This document shows, in pieces, positions 1-8,211 of a DNA stretch of 26,119 nt; position 1 is the first letter of the stretch, and each line of letters opens with the position of its first letter. The stretch is from Gemmatimonadaceae bacterium (GTDB lineage: Bacteria; Gemmatimonadota; Gemmatimonadetes; Gemmatimonadales; Gemmatimonadaceae). Below the pieces are notes generated by a model. It had not been told where the DNA came from, did not search any database, and was given only the letters and a program-made list of their open reading frames with translations. The position numbers and the translations under genes are program-made. The stretch spans positions 1 to 26,119 of the forward strand of contig JANXUN010000467.1 in NCBI GenBank assembly GCA_025356185.1, read 5' to 3'.

Positions 1-2
1 AA

Positions 3-1124
3 CCGTTGCGTTCAGGGTGGGTGGTGCAGGGTCGCTACGTGCGTGATTTCGAAGCGATGTTCGCAGAGTTCACGAGCGCGCAGCACGCGGCCGCCGTGAC
101 CTCGTGCACGACGGCGCTGCAAATCGGCGCTGCCGTGTTGAATCTCAAACCCGGTGATGAAGTCTTAGTGCCGGCGTTCACATGGATTTCCACCGCCAAT
201 ATCGTCGAGCACTGTGGCGCGAAACCCGTGTTCGTTGACATCGATCTCGCGACATTCAATATCAATCCCATTGCTGCCGCGGCCGCCATCACGTCGCGCA
301 CCGTCGGCATGATCCCCGTGCACCTGTTTGGACTTGCGGCCGACATGGATCCACTCATGGCGTTGGCCGAACGGCACGGTCTGTGGGTCATGGAAGATGC
401 AGCATGCGGCTTTGACACGTGGTATCGCGGCCGGCACGTTGGTACCATCGGCACACTTGGCGCATTCTCGTTTCACCCGCGAAAGGCGATTACCACCGGC
501 GAAGGTGGAATGATCACCACCAACGACGACGCGCTTGCGCAGCTGTCGCGCACGCTTCGCGATCACGGTGCCAGTCGCTCCGACCTTGAGCGACATCAGC
601 AACAGTATTCGTTTTTATTGGCCGAGTACCGCCACTTGGGATTTAACTATCGCATGACCGATCTGCAGGGCGCACTTGGCGTCACACAAATGCGCAAGGC
701 GACCCGCATTCAAGACGGACGAAAGGCGGCTGCCGCGGGGTACGACGCACTTCTCGCCGACGTTCCATGGCTACGGCGCCCCTATCGCGATGAGGCATAC
801 GGGCACGGCCAACAATCGTACGTGTGCTTGTTTTCGCCCGAAACGCCATCGCTCGACAACGTCGATAAACTGTTCGCGCACCGCAATCGCATCATGCATG
901 CGCTGGAACAAGAAGGAATCGTGACGCGTCAGGGCACACATGCGCCTCCGCACCTGCACTTTTATCGCGAGAAGTACGGCTATCGGCGTGAAGACTATCC
1001 ACTCGCATTTATCGCCGAACACGCATCGATCACGTTGCCGATGTATGCCGGAATGACGCACGATGAGTGCGCGCGCGTAGTGAGCAGTTTACAGCATCAG
1101 TTTCACGAAACCGCGCGCGGATAG
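3..1124 (+). CDS. DegT/DnrJ/EryC1/StrS-family sugar aminotransferase, 5'-truncated by window
   Basis: This is a PLP-dependent aminotransferase of the type that adds an amino group to a nucleotide-linked keto-sugar. The frame is already open at the window edge, and its first residues (LRSGWVVQG) match the family's usual N-terminal region, so about 10-20 residues lie upstream. Counting from the TTG at position 6, the PLP-binding lysine is K160 in SFHPRKAITTGEGG, and the preceding DAACGFD (131-137) holds the cofactor-binding Asp. The C-terminal half carries the family signature GFNYRMTDLQGALG. It ends 8 nt before a formyltransferase on the same strand. That pair (amination then N-formylation) is typical of N-formylated amino-sugar pathways. 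The exact substrate cannot be read from sequence. Confidence 0.93.
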   Translation, partial: PLRSGWVVQGRYVRDFEAMFAEFTSAQHAAAVTSCTTALQIGAAVLNLKPGDEVLVPAFTWISTANIVEHCGAKPVFVDIDLATFNINPIAAAAAITSRTVGMIPVHLFGLAADMDPLMALAERHGLWVMEDAACGFDTWYRGRHVGTIGTLGAFSFHPRKAITTGEGGMITTNDDALAQLSRTLRDHGASRSDLERHQQQYSFLLAEYRHLGFNYRMTDLQGALGVTQMRKATRIQDGRKAAAAGYDALLADVPWLRRPYRDEAYGHGQQSYVCLFSPETPSLDNVDKLFAHRNRIMHALEQEGIVTRQGTHAPPHLHFYREKYGYRREDYPLAFIAEHASITLPMYAGMTHDECARVVSSLQHQFHETARG

Positions 1125-1132
1125 CACGTCTC

Positions 1133-1924
1133 ATGCGCATTGTGTTCTTTGGCGCCACGGCGCTCGGATATCGTTGCTTGGAGCAGATACTCGATATGCG
1201 ACAGGACGTCGTCGGCATCTTCACGATTCCGCAAGACTTTCGCATCTCGTACTCGCCCAATGCGCCCGTGCGCAATGTGTTGCACCGTGACTTTCACACC
1301 ATCGGCGTCGCGCACAACATCCCGGTCATTTCTGTGACGGGGCAAATGGCTGCCTTTGAGTCGCAACTCGCTGAACTCAAGCCTGATTTGTTGGTGGTAA
1401 TTGGTTGGTACTACATGATTCCGTCATCGCTGCGTGCACTCGCTGCCCACGGATGTGTCGGCGTGCACGCGTCTCTGCTCCCGCGATACCGCGGTGGAGC
1501 CCCACTGGTGTGGGCGATGATTAATGGCGAGTCGAAGACCGGAGTCACGCTCTTTCATTTCACCAACGGCGTTGACGACGGCGATATCGTTGGGCAGACT
1601 GCGTTCGATATTGATCCAACCGACACAATCGCTGACCTCTTAGTGAAGTCCGAAACCGCTGCACTAGCGTTGGTGACCGAGTGCGTTCCGCAACTCGCCA
1701 ACGGCACCGCGCCACGCATACCGCAAGATCATTCACAGGCAACCACCGTGCCGCAGCGCAGCCCCGCTGATGGTGAAATTGATTGGTCGTGGGACAATGC
1801 CGCAATCGATCGATTCATTCGCGCACAAACCAAACCGTATCCCGGCGCGTTTACCATACTTCATGGCAAGCGCGTAACGATCTGGTCGGCTGACATCACC
1901 GACGCGGACGCGCCAGCCGTTTAA
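1133..1924 (+). CDS. Formyltransferase (Fmt/ArnA-N-like), probable sugar N-formyltransferase
   Basis: A 263-residue protein of the formyl-tetrahydrofolate-dependent formyltransferase fold. The ATG at 1133 begins MRIVFFGATALGYRCLEQIL, the usual Rossmann start; an in-frame ATG at 1067 lies inside the aminotransferase gene and is rejected. The signature HASLLPRYRGGAP is at 112-124, with catalytic His112, and the downstream catalytic Asp is probably D148 in GVDDGDIV. The Asn two residues before the His in Fmt and ArnA is Gly110 here (GVH rather than NxH). The C-terminal PQRSPADGEIDW segment resembles the Fmt linker, but the protein is shorter than a true methionyl-tRNA formyltransferase (about 310 aa). 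Next to an aminotransferase, sugar N-formylation is the likelier role. Its TAA stop overlaps the convergent glycosyltransferase stop in a TTAA palindrome. Confidence 0.88.
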   Translation: MRIVFFGATALGYRCLEQILDMRQDVVGIFTIPQDFRISYSPNAPVRNVLHRDFHTIGVAHNIPVISVTGQMAAFESQLAELKPDLLVVIGWYYMIPSSLRALAAHGCVGVHASLLPRYRGGAPLVWAMINGESKTGVTLFHFTNGVDDGDIVGQTAFDIDPTDTIADLLVKSETAALALVTECVPQLANGTAPRIPQDHSQATTVPQRSPADGEIDWSWDNAAIDRFIRAQTKPYPGAFTILHGKRVTIWSADITDADAPAV

Positions 1925-4866
1925 GCGGCGCGCAGCGGGTGTTCAATCCGCGGTAAGTGCGCGGTCGATCCAAGCAACGGGTGATAGAGCTGGGACAATC
2001 GCGGCGCGTGGGTGTCGAGCGAAATCGCCGAGTGAATCGCGGCGAACATGCGACGCCCCTCGGCGAACGAGTGATACTTCTCGACGTATGCGCGCCCCGC
2101 GTGTCCCAGCGCACGACGTAGCGCCGGCTCTGTCACGAGCCGCCGCAGATGTGGTACGAGTTGCTCAATCGTTGTGGCCATCACGGGGCACTCATCGAGA
2201 AAGCTGAATCGCCGAAACACCGCGTTTCCCGGATCTCCCGTGTTCGCCATGACGGGAAGGCCCGTCGCCATCCCTTCAATGCCGCTCAACGCGTACATGG
2301 GAGCAATAAACTGTTCCGCGAGAATGTCCGCGCGCTGCATGCGCGCGCGGACTTCGCGGTTTGGTGTACGTTCGATCAGATCCAGTTCGATGTTGAGCCC
2401 TTCAGCCTGAAGCACGCGCACGGCCTCGACCAAAAACTCCGATCCTTTGTAACCACGATGATTCGGAGTGTGAATCACACGGACAGCGCCCGTACGACCA
2501 TCGTGTTCGTTGTAGTGTTCAACTTGCGACCACTGCTGCGTATCGATGTGAAACGGACTTGGCGTCAACACGTCCCAGCGACCGTGTCCGTCGAGTGAGT
2601 GCACTGTGGTGACAATGCAATCCGCGTGCGCGTTCCACACATCGAGACGCTCGCGAATCTTCGCTTCATTGCGCGCTGCACCTGGATACGACGACAGAAA
2701 CGCGTGACGGTGCGAAAGGTCGCGAACGTTTGAGTACACGGTGCAATCGGCTCCGTAACCAACAACGACAGTGCGAATACCAGCGTGTTTCAGGAGCGCG
2801 GGTTCATACTCCGCCAGCGGCGTCCACCCCAACGGTCCCCCTTCAAACGACGTGTGGAGCGTGCGCGCCGTGAGCAATACGTACAGGAACGCATGAAATG
2901 GCGCCAACACGTCACGAAGGGCTGGTGCGCACCAGAGCGGTATGAAGTCCGCAAAATAGTGATCGTAGTCCTGCCGCGAATTGATGCTACCGTAGTACTC
3001 TCCCATCAGGGTCTGCGCGTTGTGACCGCCCTCGCACAACGCCATGGCCCAGTATTTATTGGTCAGAATTGGCGTGCTGCCGAAAAACTCGATCGCGGCT
3101 TGACGCGGAAGTTTGTCGATCGCGGCGCGAATAGTGTCGCTCCCACCGACACTATCGCCGGCAAGCGACTGCGCGACGCCGCAGTAGAACGTCGTGACGC
3201 CGTCCGTATCCGTATCGAGTGCCGCGGCAAGCATATCGCGCGCGTCGGCCCACTGTCCGGCACCCAACAGCAACAATCCGCTTGCGCGGCGAGCGTTCGC
3301 ATCGTGAGCAGCGTCGGACAATACTTCGCGTAGCGCGAGTTGCGGCGCGCCAAGATGCATGTATACGCGAACCTTATCGTTCGTCGCAGCGGCCGATGGT
3401 TCGGCTCCGGCAGGCTGCGTACGCGCGAAAAACTGCTGTAGCAGCGACGGATCGTTTTCCGTGTTCACGCTATCGACATGCCCAGCGGTATGAATCCGGT
3501 CGCCATCGACTGTGTGCGCAATTGCATCCCATCGCGCCGAAATCGCCTCGACGGATTCGCCGCTCGAGAGCAGCCCGGCCGATGCGCTCCATCGGGTAGT
3601 TACTCCGCCGATTGCGGGCACGATTGCTGGCACGATTGCTGGCACGACATCGAGCAGTCCCTTTCGGGCAAGCACGGTAAGATCGGCACCGACACTCGCA
3701 CCGTGCTCTGCGACAATCTCCGATGCCAGCACTCGCTGTGCCCGCGTAAACTCCGCGCGAGGGGGCAGCGTATAGCACGTCGTCGCAAAGTCCGGATAGT
3801 AGTCGTACCGCAATTTGCCCTGCTGTTCGGCACGCAGCGCGTTGAGCAACCGCGCGCACACTGCCTCGCGCGCATGAAAATGCTGCACGTGCGCGCGACC
3901 GGCGTGCGCGAGTGCACGGCGCGCATCGCGATCGAGCACGAGGCGTTCGAGGTCCGCATCAATCGTGTCAGGAGCAATGCGCCACGTGGGACGCACGCGT
4001 GCCAAGGGCTCCATGTTCGGAAACGCAGCGGTCGCGGCAACACAGCCAGACGCCATCGCCTCCGCAGCAAATTTGCCATAACCAATGTACAGTTGGTCGA
4101 TAGCGATGTCGGAGTTGCGCAGTGCATCGCGCACGGTCGCATTGGCGGCGTTCTCGATCAGGCGCAAATCGAACGGTACGCCACGAAGGGCAAGGCGCTC
4201 GAGCGCGGCGAGAATTGGCGCGGTGCCTTTCACCGCGCGATCCGATGGTGCATGCACAATCACTGGAATGTCGCGCTCGGCCGCCTGCGTCGAATACAAC
4301 GACATATCCATTGGATACGCAAAGTGCATGTACGGACGCAGTGCGAGTCCCGCTTGATTGGGAACAGACACCATCAGCGACGCGTAGCGCTCGAACACCC
4401 GCAAGGTTTGTGCCGGTCGGCTCACCGGATCAGTCACATAGGTCTCGCCCAGCGTGCTCGCGGCGATCCCAAATTCTTGTTCATAGGCCGACGCGTGGCG
4501 CACGTCGTCGCCATTGCAAATGGCGATGATCGCCTTGCCTGCCTGGTGCAGTAGCGGAAGATCCAAATTATTGGGTAACAGCGATGATCCGTACTGAAAT
4601 ACAAAAACGTCGTGCGATCGCATGAGCTCGGGAATGCGCTTCGCTCCGTCGGGCGCCGATAGATCCACGTCGTACTGCAGGTCGGCAAAATATGCGTGAC
4701 GCTCGGACACGGCGGTGGTGACTGCGTGACCCAGCGCGCGGAAGCCGGCGGCGTAGTCCGCCAACTGTCCGGCAATTTCTTTCGTCCCGACCAGAATGCG
4801 CAGTGGTCGATCGTGCGGAAGTGCGAAGCGCGCGACATGTGCACTCACGCGTGAACTGTGCGTCAC
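1921..4866 (-). CDS. Large protein with two glycosyltransferase-like (GT-B) domains
   Basis: A 981-residue probable cytoplasmic glycosyltransferase. Residues about 22-350 form one GT-B-like unit: it starts RILVGTKEIAGQ, contains ICNGDDVRH, and has a donor-site-like stretch GYGKFAAEAMASGC. Residues about 500-600 look helical and TPR-like (LLLLGAGQWADARDMLAAAL). Residues about 640-945 form a second GT4-like unit with HTPNHRGYKGSEFL near 800-812 and SGIEGMATGLPVM at 861-873. A short VPAI tandem repeat (about 408-419) separates the halves. The GTG start at 4866 overlaps the epimerase stop (GTGA), indicating translational coupling; it is the last gene of a three-gene minus-strand operon. Double GT proteins often add successive sugars or serve protein O-glycosylation. 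Acceptor and donor are unknown. Confidence 0.85.
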   Translation of the reverse strand: MTHSSRVSAHVARFALPHDRPLRILVGTKEIAGQLADYAAGFRALGHAVTTAVSERHAYFADLQYDVDLSAPDGAKRIPELMRSHDVFVFQYGSSLLPNNLDLPLLHQAGKAIIAICNGDDVRHASAYEQEFGIAASTLGETYVTDPVSRPAQTLRVFERYASLMVSVPNQAGLALRPYMHFAYPMDMSLYSTQAAERDIPVIVHAPSDRAVKGTAPILAALERLALRGVPFDLRLIENAANATVRDALRNSDIAIDQLYIGYGKFAAEAMASGCVAATAAFPNMEPLARVRPTWRIAPDTIDADLERLVLDRDARRALAHAGRAHVQHFHAREAVCARLLNALRAEQQGKLRYDYYPDFATTCYTLPPRAEFTRAQRVLASEIVAEHGASVGADLTVLARKGLLDVVPAIVPAIVPAIGGVTTRWSASAGLLSSGESVEAISARWDAIAHTVDGDRIHTAGHVDSVNTENDPSLLQQFFARTQPAGAEPSAAATNDKVRVYMHLGAPQLALREVLSDAAHDANARRASGLLLLGAGQWADARDMLAAALDTDTDGVTTFYCGVAQSLAGDSVGGSDTIRAAIDKLPRQAAIEFFGSTPILTNKYWAMALCEGGHNAQTLMGEYYGSINSRQDYDHYFADFIPLWCAPALRDVLAPFHAFLYVLLTARTLHTSFEGGPLGWTPLAEYEPALLKHAGIRTVVVGYGADCTVYSNVRDLSHRHAFLSSYPGAARNEAKIRERLDVWNAHADCIVTTVHSLDGHGRWDVLTPSPFHIDTQQWSQVEHYNEHDGRTGAVRVIHTPNHRGYKGSEFLVEAVRVLQAEGLNIELDLIERTPNREVRARMQRADILAEQFIAPMYALSGIEGMATGLPVMANTGDPGNAVFRRFSFLDECPVMATTIEQLVPHLRRLVTEPALRRALGHAGRAYVEKYHSFAEGRRMFAAIHSAISLDTHAPRLSQLYHPLLGSTAHLPRIEHPLRAA
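3610..3645. repeat. 12-bp tandem repeat, three units, inside the glycosyltransferase gene
   Basis: Three consecutive 12-bp units (gattgcgggcac, then gattgctggcac twice) lie in frame in the minus-strand gene and encode VPAI repeats. The unit length keeps the reading frame, so copy number could vary by slippage without breaking the protein. It lies at the junction between the N-terminal glycosyltransferase domain and the middle region. Confidence 0.8.
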
Positions 4867-5753
4867 GAGGCCAGCACCGTTGAGATTTGTGAGGAAAATT
4901 CGTGCTTGGGCGCACCAAGTAACGCGGTCATTTGCGCAAGATCTGCCACAAAGTTGCCATCGGCGGCTGGACCAATATCAAAACTCGGTGCACGTCCAAT
5001 CTGATCGCCTAGCTGTACGCAGATCTCGCGCACGCTCAGTGCACACGGACCCGCCACATTTAAGGTTCGTGGCGACGTGAGCTGCAACGATGCCATGATC
5101 GCGCATGAAACATCTGCGGCATATGTTGTTGACAGGCGCATACCATCGGTGCCAGCGAGCTGCACTGGAATTCCTGCACGAATGGCGTCAGCAAGTCGCG
5201 GCAGCAGCATATGTCGCTGCTGTCCGGCGCCATACACAAAGAACGGGCGGAGTACCACCGAGACAAAGTGCGCGCGATACGCATGCACCAGCCCTTCGGC
5301 GGCCACCTTCGACGACTGATACCATCCGGCATTTGCTGGCGCGCCGAGTGGCGAGCTTTCACTCAGCGGTGCGTGACTGGATGCATACACGCCACCGGAC
5401 GATGCGTAGACAAAGTGCGACGCGCCGGCGTGCAGCGCGTAGCGCGTGAGGCGCTCGGTTGACGCGACATTCACGGCAAGCACATCGGCGACTCCGTCGG
5501 GGAATTCGCGAAAGCGCGGCGACTGCGCCAAATGCACCACCGACTGCGCGCGCGCAGGGAGTTGCGCATACACAGCTTCACCCGTGAGATCTCCCATCAG
5601 ATACGTCACATTCGGCAACGGCGAGAGATCTGCGCGACGCACAATGGCGACTACGTGATACGTCGCCGACAGGCGTGGGAGCAAGTAGCGGCCAACGAGA
5701 CCTGTCGCGCCAGTAAGAACGCATACCGGTTTCGCAATGGGCATCGTGCTCAC
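4863..5753 (-). CDS. NAD-dependent epimerase/dehydratase (extended SDR)
   Basis: A 296-residue extended short-chain dehydrogenase/reductase that probably acts on a nucleotide sugar. The dinucleotide-binding motif TGATGLVG is at residues 14-21 (G15, G18, G21). The catalytic set is visible as Ser118/119 (YASSGGVY) and Tyr145-x3-Lys149 (WYQSSKVAAE). RPFFVYGAG and the TTYAADVSCAI segment match the substrate-domain region of UDP-sugar epimerases/reductases. The GTG start at 5753 overlaps the asparagine synthetase stop as GTGA; an alternative ATG is at 5744. Its own stop overlaps the next gene the same way, so the three genes are a coupled operon. Whether it epimerises, dehydrates or reduces cannot be told from these motifs. 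Confidence 0.9.
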   Translation of the reverse strand: MSTMPIAKPVCVLTGATGLVGRYLLPRLSATYHVVAIVRRADLSPLPNVTYLMGDLTGEAVYAQLPARAQSVVHLAQSPRFREFPDGVADVLAVNVASTERLTRYALHAGASHFVYASSGGVYASSHAPLSESSPLGAPANAGWYQSSKVAAEGLVHAYRAHFVSVVLRPFFVYGAGQQRHMLLPRLADAIRAGIPVQLAGTDGMRLSTTYAADVSCAIMASLQLTSPRTLNVAGPCALSVREICVQLGDQIGRAPSFDIGPAADGNFVADLAQMTALLGAPKHEFSSQISTVLAS

Positions 5754-7483
5754 GATGCGCGCGCCATCGCGTGCGAACTCAATGACACGGAGAGGTGCGT
5801 TTCGTCAAGGAATCGTTCACGCCACAAGACGTAGGCAAGCAACCGCCATGCAAGCGAGAGGGCGACACGATCATCTGCGCTCCAACGACGCGCCAGCGTG
5901 CGCTCCTGCACAATGGTCGCTACGGTTGCCGCATGCGCTGTCGCCGGGGCGTCGCGCCACGCGTCAGTGCGCGACGCAGCAACCAGCAGCGGGCCGAGCG
6001 ACTCGTTGGCCCACGCCACCAGCGGTGACTCAAATCCTAACTTGGACGTACGCGTACGAATCACGTCGGGCATGATGCCGTGCATTGCGTCACGGAGAAT
6101 GCGTTTACTCACCTTCTCGTGCAGCTTTGCATCGCTCGGCAACGCACAAGCGAACGTAACCAGGTTCACATCGAGAAATGGTGATCGCACTTCGACACCG
6201 TGTGCCATCGAACAGCCGTCAAAGTTGCGGAGGATCGTAGGCAGATGCGTGCGATGCAGATCCGCGTACAGCGCCGCGTTCAACTGCTCGGGAGGCACAT
6301 CCCGATACCAGTCGTATCCGGCGAGTAATTCGTCGCCGCCGTGGCCGTCCAGCGTGACCACGACGCCGTGTGTCCGCATCGCGCGGTAGTTATTGAACAC
6401 CGGAACAGCGGGCGCGCCACTCAGGTCATCAAGGGCCCATACGCTGTCGGCGATATCGTGGATTGCGGTCGATGCATCGAACGCCGTGTACGTCGGTCTC
6501 GCTTTTGTGTGCGCAACGACGGCGTCGGCGTACGGTTGCTCATCGACGCTATCGCCGGGAAACGTCGCGATAAATGTGCGCTGCCAATCCGTCGCGCATC
6601 GGGTGAGATCGCCGTGCGCTCCTCGCGCGAGATGCGCAACGCTCGACGCCACGGCGCTCGAATCCAGTCCGCCACTGAGTGACGTCCCGATGCGCACATC
6701 GGCGCGCATGCGTACGCGAACTGCATTGAGGAAGAGTTCTCGGAATGCGTCGACTTGATCGGCGTAGCGTACGGGCACTGATGGTAGGTGCTCGCGCGTT
6801 TCCCACCAGCGCTCAAAGCCTCTCGCACCCTGTGACGTGATCGTGAGTGAGTGTCCCGGTGGCATGCGATGCACGCCGACAAGCGCCGTACTCAGCACCG
6901 TGCCATCGTACGCAACAGGGTTCGCGAAAAATGCTGACGCTGAATCAACACTGAGCTGCGCGCGAAAGTCTGGCAGCGCTAAGAACGCTTTGATCTCCGA
7001 CGCGAACGACACGCGCGTGCCCTGCACGGCGACGTACAGCGGCTTGACACCAAAACGATCACGCGAGAGAAACAACGTTTGCGTCGCCGCGTTCCAAATC
7101 GCAAACGCCCACATGCCGTTGAATCGCAACTGACAATCAGCACCCCATTTGTGGAACGCGGCCGCGATCACTTCGGTGTCGGTCTCTGTGTGAAACCGAT
7201 AGCCGTACGTGATCAACTCCGCCCGCAACTCGAGGAAGTTGTAAATCTCCCCGTTGAACGTGATGACGAGCGTCGCTCCATCTGGACACGACACCGACAT
7301 CGGACACGCGCCATCGGCCGATGGATCGAGGATTGCAAGCCGACGATGTCCGAGCGATATCGGACCGTCGCAGTACGTGCCGCGACCGTCCGGTCCTCGA
7401 TGCGCGAGCGCGTCGGTAAAGCGATCGATCAGATCACCGCGACCGCCGTGAACAAAATCGAGAATGCCGGTGATGCCGCACAT
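5750..7483 (-). CDS. asnB: Asparagine synthase (glutamine-hydrolysing), class B type
   Basis: A 577-residue two-domain amidotransferase. Start is fixed by chemistry: ATG then the nucleophile Cys2 (MCGITGILDF) of the N-terminal glutaminase domain, followed by RGPDGRG (29-35) and FNGEIYNF (76-83). The C-terminal ATP-pyrophosphatase domain has SGGLDSS at 270-276 and the later VEVRSPFLD segment. All glutaminase and P-loop residues checked are present, so it looks active. Members of this family in surface-glycan clusters can amidate sugar acids rather than make free asparagine, and that is plausible here because the gene leads an operon with an epimerase and a glycosyltransferase. No convincing Shine-Dalgarno or sigma-70 promoter was recognised in the 7484-7654 stretch upstream. 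Confidence 0.93.
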   Translation of the reverse strand: MCGITGILDFVHGGRGDLIDRFTDALAHRGPDGRGTYCDGPISLGHRRLAILDPSADGACPMSVSCPDGATLVITFNGEIYNFLELRAELITYGYRFHTETDTEVIAAAFHKWGADCQLRFNGMWAFAIWNAATQTLFLSRDRFGVKPLYVAVQGTRVSFASEIKAFLALPDFRAQLSVDSASAFFANPVAYDGTVLSTALVGVHRMPPGHSLTITSQGARGFERWWETREHLPSVPVRYADQVDAFRELFLNAVRVRMRADVRIGTSLSGGLDSSAVASSVAHLARGAHGDLTRCATDWQRTFIATFPGDSVDEQPYADAVVAHTKARPTYTAFDASTAIHDIADSVWALDDLSGAPAVPVFNNYRAMRTHGVVVTLDGHGGDELLAGYDWYRDVPPEQLNAALYADLHRTHLPTILRNFDGCSMAHGVEVRSPFLDVNLVTFACALPSDAKLHEKVSKRILRDAMHGIMPDVIRTRTSKLGFESPLVAWANESLGPLLVAASRTDAWRDAPATAHAATVATIVQERTLARRWSADDRVALSLAWRLLAYVLWRERFLDETHLSVSLSSHAMARAS

Positions 7484-7654
7484 GCGTCGCGAGTGATGGT
7501 TTCGTCGTCAAGAAGGAGAGGCGAAAACGCACCTCAATCCTCACACTCTGTGCACAAATAGTGCCACACGGCGGCTCTGCCTAACATCATACAACGCAGC
7601 GCTTTACATCCATTTCTCATCTTCAACCACATTACACTCTCGGCAATTCGGTAC

Positions 7655-7683
7655 CGGCCGGCGGAAAGTCCTTCCGCCGGCCG
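7655..7683 (-). terminator. Strong GC-rich hairpin downstream of fliW
   Basis: A perfect 12-bp inverted repeat (arms 7655-7666 and 7672-7683, loop AGTCC) begins 12 nt after the fliW stop. There is no clear U-tract on the minus-strand side, so it could be a terminator of weak intrinsic type or a 3'-end-protecting hairpin that separates flgL-fliW from the asnB operon. Confidence 0.65.
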
Positions 7684-7694
7684 CTGTTCCACCG

Positions 7695-8204
7695 CTACTG
7701 CGGCCGCACTCCGTACTCGAACGCGGGAAATACGTCCAAGGAAATCACGCGCCGCAGTTCGTGCTTGTCATCGCGACTGACCACCTGCATCGCACGACGA
7801 CGCGCAAGATTGAACACAATTGGCGCACGGAAGTTTGCCGTAATCGCTTCCGATGTCGTTGCAGGTAGCGACAACATCACCAGTCCAAACGCATCGCTTG
7901 GGTGTGCGATCTCGAGCATTTGTCCCTCGGTTTCACCGACATCGACGCTGTACTCCGCGTCGAGCACGAATGGGTCCGCCAGCACGAACGTGGTGCCTTC
8001 ATCGGTCAACGACTGTAACCACCACATGCCATCGCGTGCACCAGGCACGAGCGCATAATCGTGTCGATCGGGAAAGCCCCACAACGCGTTGGGGAAATGC
8101 ATGATGATGTCTTCGGCGACGTTTATTTCACCAAGGATCAGCGAGGAGACCGTGCGAGTCGCGAGGGCGCGGTCGTTCGTGTTGTCGAGTGCAGCGGTGG
8201 TCAT
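7695..8204 (-). CDS. fliW: Flagellar assembly factor FliW
   Basis: A 169-residue FliW. In the known family, FliW binds flagellin and, when free, binds and inhibits the translational repressor CsrA, tying flagellin synthesis to export. Family landmarks are visible: FPNALWGFPD at 37-46, WWLQSL at 61-66, FVLADPF at 73-79 and TANFRAPIVFN at 122-132. It is about 20 residues longer than typical FliW, mainly at the N-terminus (polar, MTTAALDNTNDRALAT). It follows flgL by 7 nt on the same strand and is probably co-transcribed. The usual partner csrA is not next to it in this window. Confidence 0.93.
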   Translation of the reverse strand: MTTAALDNTNDRALATRTVSSLILGEINVAEDIIMHFPNALWGFPDRHDYALVPGARDGMWWLQSLTDEGTTFVLADPFVLDAEYSVDVGETEGQMLEIAHPSDAFGLVMLSLPATTSEAITANFRAPIVFNLARRRAMQVVSRDDKHELRRVISLDVFPAFEYGVRPQ

Positions 8205-8211
8205 GGCGTGG

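Noticed and set aside
1067..1132. Upstream start (ATG 1067) for the formyltransferase
   Set aside because: It would overlap the aminotransferase by 58 nt and add residues before the conserved Rossmann start at 1133.
3478..4554. 358-aa plus-strand open frame
   Set aside because: Antisense to the glycosyltransferase gene; Arg/His/Cys-rich low-quality protein with no motif. The minus-strand frame has clear domains.
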